Below, in pieces: positions 62,597-64,000 of a DNA stretch of 64,000 nucleotides. A program made the position numbers and the translations under genes. The stretch is from Bacteroidales bacterium (GTDB lineage: Bacteria > Bacteroidota > Bacteroidia > Bacteroidales > JAAYJT01): positions 62,001 through 126,000 of the forward strand of contig JACZJK010000026.1 of assembly GCA_014860575.1 (NCBI GenBank), written 5' to 3'. Each line of letters opens with the position of its first letter. Within the stretch, counting starts at the first letter, position 1. Below the pieces are notes generated by a model. The model ran no database searches, had not been told where the DNA came from, and saw nothing but the letters and a program-made list of their open reading frames with translations.

Positions 62597-64000
62597 TCAA
62601 AACCCCGCGCTAACCCCAACTACAAAGCTCCGTGTTCCCGGGAACGAAGCCCATTCAAATCCCTGTGCATTTCCTGAGCCCATAATTCCTTCCGGGTTGA
62701 TTTTATCGGGTAGGGTCGTATAAAAATAAAACAGATCACGGCCTGTTAACGTTAGGGTCAGATTTTGAAAAACCCTTGTTGATGCTGCCATTTTTTGTGG
62801 GAGTGTGTATGCCAGTGAAACTTCACGCATTTTTACCCAGGTGTTTTCAATAATGCCGGGAGTGGAGATAATCTTGCCCCACCCGCCGGCATTAGGCAGG
62901 TACTTGTAGTAATAGTGAACCACTGTATTATTGGGAGTTCCATCCTCATGAACCCCTTCGAGTATTATTCCAATATTGCTTGTATTCCCAGCCGGATCGG
63001 TATAGGGCAATCCGCCTCCCTCGCGTTCTTTAAGTGTTTCAGGGCTTTGGCCGGTTTGCAGGCCGATTACGTATGATCCGCAGTAAATATCGCCGCCCCA
63101 TTTGGTGTCAATCAGCATCCCGAATCTGAAGTTTTTATAGCTGACATGGGTGTTCCATCCGGCGATAAAATCAGGTGAGGCATTTCCGATCGGCACTCGG
63201 GTATCGGTAATCAGGTATTTGGTTCCTTCAGCGTTCACAATGCGGTTGCCGTTATCGTCATATAAGTAATCAAAACCGCTGATGGTTCCATAATCATCGC
63301 CTTCGCTCAGGATCATTGCCGGTCCGTTGAGCCCCCAGATGTCAGCCAGCAAATATGCATCGGCAGCGCCACCAAGGCTAACCACTTTGTTGCGGTTGTG
63401 CGCCAGATTGATTCCGGTTCGTACGGTAAGATTTTTTAACCTGACAGGAACAGTGTTCAGTATTACTTCAAATCCCCGGTTCGTAACGATGCCTTCGTTG
63501 GTCATAATATTGAATGCGCCTGATGAAGCCGGCAAAGGCAGGTTCGGAATGATCTGATCAAAAGAGTAGAAATAATAATATGTGAGGTCGAGGTCAATAC
63601 GGTTGTCAAAGAATCCAAGTGTGATACCTGTTTCGTAAGCGTTTACACGTTGTGGCTTGAGATCCAGCGGTGGTATGGTTCCCGGGAAGCCCGATGCCTG
63701 TTGCCCGCCAAAAAGGCTTGTGGTATAGTAAAAATTTCGCAGATAAGGCGCTGCATCAGTGGCTGACTGTGCGATCCCACCCCGGATTTTCATAAAATTG
63801 AACCAGGGGTGGCGGGCGGTAATATTAAATGCTTCGGTCGGGATGAAGCTAAGCGAAACAGAAGGATAGAAATACGAATTGCTTGAAGGAGGCAATGATG
63901 ACGACCAGTCGTTGCGCCCGGTGATTTCAAGGAAAAGATAATTGTCATAGGCCAGGTTCAGGAAAGAATAAACAGAGTTGTTTCTTTTACGCAAAACCCC
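62597..64000 (-). CDS. SusC/RagA-family TonB-dependent transporter (5' end cut by window edge)
   Basis: Partial: about 468 C-terminal residues; the frame runs to the right edge and has no real start inside the window. The visible part is SusC beta-barrel: LFLEITGRNDWSSSLPPSSN, YFYPSVSLSFIPTEAF, VNAYETGITLGFFDNRIDLDLTYY and the end WASFPGTRSFVVGVSAGF. With SusD it forms the outer membrane glycan importer powered by TonB. It is transcribed toward susD and the PNGase-like gene. Confidence 0.93.
   Translation of the reverse strand, partial: GVLRKRNNSVYSFLNLAYDNYLFLEITGRNDWSSSLPPSSNSYFYPSVSLSFIPTEAFNITARHPWFNFMKIRGGIAQSATDAAPYLRNFYYTTSLFGGQQASGFPGTIPPLDLKPQRVNAYETGITLGFFDNRIDLDLTYYYFYSFDQIIPNLPLPASSGAFNIMTNEGIVTNRGFEVILNTVPVRLKNLTVRTGINLAHNRNKVVSLGGAADAYLLADIWGLNGPAMILSEGDDYGTISGFDYLYDDNGNRIVNAEGTKYLITDTRVPIGNASPDFIAGWNTHVSYKNFRFGMLIDTKWGGDIYCGSYVIGLQTGQSPETLKEREGGGLPYTDPAGNTSNIGIILEGVHEDGTPNNTVVHYYYKYLPNAGGWGKIISTPGIIENTWVKMREVSLAYTLPQKMAASTRVFQNLTLTLTGRDLFYFYTTLPDKINPEGIMGSGNAQGFEWASFPGTRSFVVGVSAGF

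Overview
The window is a stretch of a Bacteroidota chromosome, most likely Bacteroidales or a close relative. The evidence is a SusC/SusD pair, type IX secretion (T9SS) C-terminal sorting domains on several proteins, GldA/GldF/GldG, a LytTR regulator, an Oar-like TonB receptor, many lipoprotein-type glycoside hydrolases, weak Shine-Dalgarno usage and a few TAnnTTTG-type -7 promoter elements. Base composition looks to be in the low-to-mid 40s percent G+C by eye. I saw no rRNA, tRNA, CRISPR array or complete insertion sequence. The first gene (M16 protease) and the last (SusC) are cut by the window edges.

Layout. 1-2248: a pair of M16 proteases, one with the zinc motif and one without. 2460-6761: gldA-gldF-gldG-DUF4340, an ABC-transport operon. 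6795-18000: mixed housekeeping and envelope genes (flavin reductase-rubredoxin, fatty acid desaturase, LytTR regulator, ENPP-like phosphodiesterase, Oar-like TonB receptor, NlpC/P60 peptidase, cation/proton antiporter). 18032-20101: PgpH-type HD phosphodiesterase. 20115-27633: GH92 alpha-mannosidase, GH2 beta-mannosidase, a ParD/ParE-like toxin-antitoxin pair and an FHS-family sugar transporter. 28013-34292: cydA-cydB-cydD-cydC, the cytochrome bd oxidase with its assembly exporter. 34353-41173: GH20 hexosaminidase, GH29 fucosidase with PA14, and a divergent secreted esterase. 41611-48170: two tandem paralogous T9SS cargo proteins, DUF4180, another T9SS cargo and a FISUMP protein. 48796-49623: a DUF4365-like gene that appears split by an in-frame stop. 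49715-64000: a second GH29, GH3 with PA14, a DUF4838 protein, CutC, a LamG/PNGase F-like T9SS protein, SusD and SusC.

How the genes work together. The carbohydrate genes lie almost entirely on the minus strand and match the bonds of an N-glycan. The PNGase F-like protein would release the glycan from asparagine. GH29 enzymes would remove fucose, GH20 terminal HexNAc, GH92 alpha-mannose, and GH2 the core beta-mannose. SusC/SusD would import the glycan and the FHS transporter would take up sugars. No GH18 endoglycosidase or GH130 phosphorylase is present, so release seems to rely on an amidase. This is an inference from family content and needs biochemical proof.

The most unusual non-coding signal is a set of degenerate short tandem arrays in intergenic spacers, with strict unit lengths of 7, 8 or 11 nt. 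They often start within a few bases of a stop codon and occur in both orientations. The spacers of the susC-susD-PNGase operon carry 8-mer plus 7-mer arrays and then an 11-mer array. A 154-bp nested-palindrome (MITE-like) element sits in another such spacer.
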